Assembly: GCA_017540825.1 (NCBI GenBank)
Contig: JAFYAH010000055.1
Coordinates: forward strand, 1 to 55,241
Source of the DNA: Candidatus Methanomethylophilaceae archaeon
GTDB lineage: Archaea; Thermoplasmatota; Thermoplasmata; Methanomassiliicoccales; Methanomethylophilaceae
Length of the DNA stretch: 55,241 bases
Direction: 5' to 3'
Under the pieces are notes generated by a model. That model was not told where the DNA came from, did no database searches, and saw only the letters and a program-made list of their open reading frames with translations. Shown here in pieces: positions 54,917-55,241 of the stretch. The position numbers and the translations under genes were made by a program. Position 1 is the first letter of the stretch. Each line of letters starts with the position of its first letter.

Positions 54917-55241
54917 TCGCTGTCAGAAGTCACGCTCGTCAGAATCCGTGTCTATTTATCGATTCAGAGGCCAGATATCGCGATCATCATCCGGATTCTT
55001 GCGCAGCACAGCGCAGGAGAAAAGATAATATTATATACTCGAAGGCAATGTGTATCTTTGCGACTGCCAAGCGCAGACGCGTGGTTCAAATCAGAATCAG
55101 ACCGTGCACCCGGACAGAGGTCCTGTCCCGGGGAAGAGGCGTAGGGCCCCCGCATTGGAGGATGAGGGCGGGGCAAGCCCGATGATCGCCGGACATACGA
55201 AACCTGGACGTGTGCTAGATCATACGCCAGCGGCGATGCTA
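54917..55241 (+). other. Non-coding GC-rich region after a promoter; possible structured RNA, incomplete
   Basis: A TATA element (TTATATAC, about 55030-55037) is followed by GC-rich sequence without a credible reading frame. A hairpin (CCCGGACAG 55109-55117 with CTGTCCCGGG, one bulge) and a second GC-rich fold (GGGCGGGGCAAGCCCG) are visible. A promoter followed by folded, non-coding sequence suggests a stable RNA, but I cannot match it to RNase P RNA, SRP RNA or a tRNA. It is cut by the window end. Confidence 0.3.

Noticed and set aside
55070-55100. tRNA suggested by gtggttcaaatc
   Set aside because: It resembles a T-loop, but the flanking bases do not form the T-stem and no acceptor or anticodon stems can be drawn.
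1-55241. CRISPR arrays, insertion sequences, integrases or attachment sites
   Set aside because: I saw no regularly spaced direct repeats, no transposase or integrase motifs, and no flanking duplications; the protein-level repeats are LRR, Sel1 and TPR solenoids.

Overview
The window is archaeal and almost certainly from a Methanomassiliicoccales methanogen of the Methanomethylophilaceae type (gut or rumen lineage). Its left end carries trimethylamine methanogenesis genes: the 3' part of mttB with an in-frame amber (pyrrolysine) codon, the corrinoid protein gene mttC, a permease gene like mttP, a small winged-helix gene, a 47-residue membrane protein too short for routine gene calling, and ramA, the corrinoid-protein reductive activase. 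Promoters are archaeal: a TATA element lies about 25-30 bases before many start codons, so many transcripts look leaderless. Coding sequence is GC-rich with mostly G or C in third codon position; promoters are AT-rich.

Layout. 1-5.9 kb (+): mtt cluster, ramA and a two-gene SMR transporter. 6-9.8 kb (-): MoxR/ChlI-type ATPase with a ChlD-like ATPase-VWA partner, then a coiled-coil gene. 10-14.1 kb (+): two related APC permeases around an alpha/beta hydrolase, with repeat-rich promoters. 14.2-24.6 kb (-): hypothetical genes, a HyuA-type protein, a universal stress protein, a 5'-nucleotidase and two leucine-rich BspA-like proteins. 24.8-33 kb: three phospholipase-D/cardiolipin-synthase-like genes, an XPD/DinG helicase and a TPR protein. 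33-37.6 kb (-): flavoprotein and a GntR-ABC transporter operon. 37.7-45.2 kb (+): a pyridoxal-kinase/GNAT fusion, three Sel1-repeat proteins, a YgiQ-type radical SAM protein and a metallopeptidase. 45.3-55.2 kb: SF1 helicase, a convergent pair of trypsin-like proteins, HAD, a zinc-ribbon miniprotein, a GIY-YIG protein, a ROK kinase and a flavoprotein.

Two recoding signals run through the window. First, TAG behaves as a sense codon: mttB and at least three or four other genes (31296, 9742, 45015, 45692, possibly 18739 and 53875) read straight through an in-frame TAG into sequence that completes the protein. Second, and more surprising, about sixteen genes have no TAA, TAG or TGA where the protein should end and carry a CGA there instead. 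Examples are CGATG at 41804-41808 and at the GntR/ABC junction, where TGATG would be the usual stop-start overlap, and the two convergent proteases, whose 112-base antisense overlap disappears if both stop at their CGA. I found no in-frame CGA inside the gene bodies I scanned. For these genes I give coordinates ending at the CGA and state how far the frame stays open under the standard code.

A third theme is pairing of an apparently active protein with an adjacent catalytically altered relative: SMR subunits with Glu versus Gln, PLD with intact versus lost HKD motifs, and proteases with Ser versus Ala at the nucleophile.
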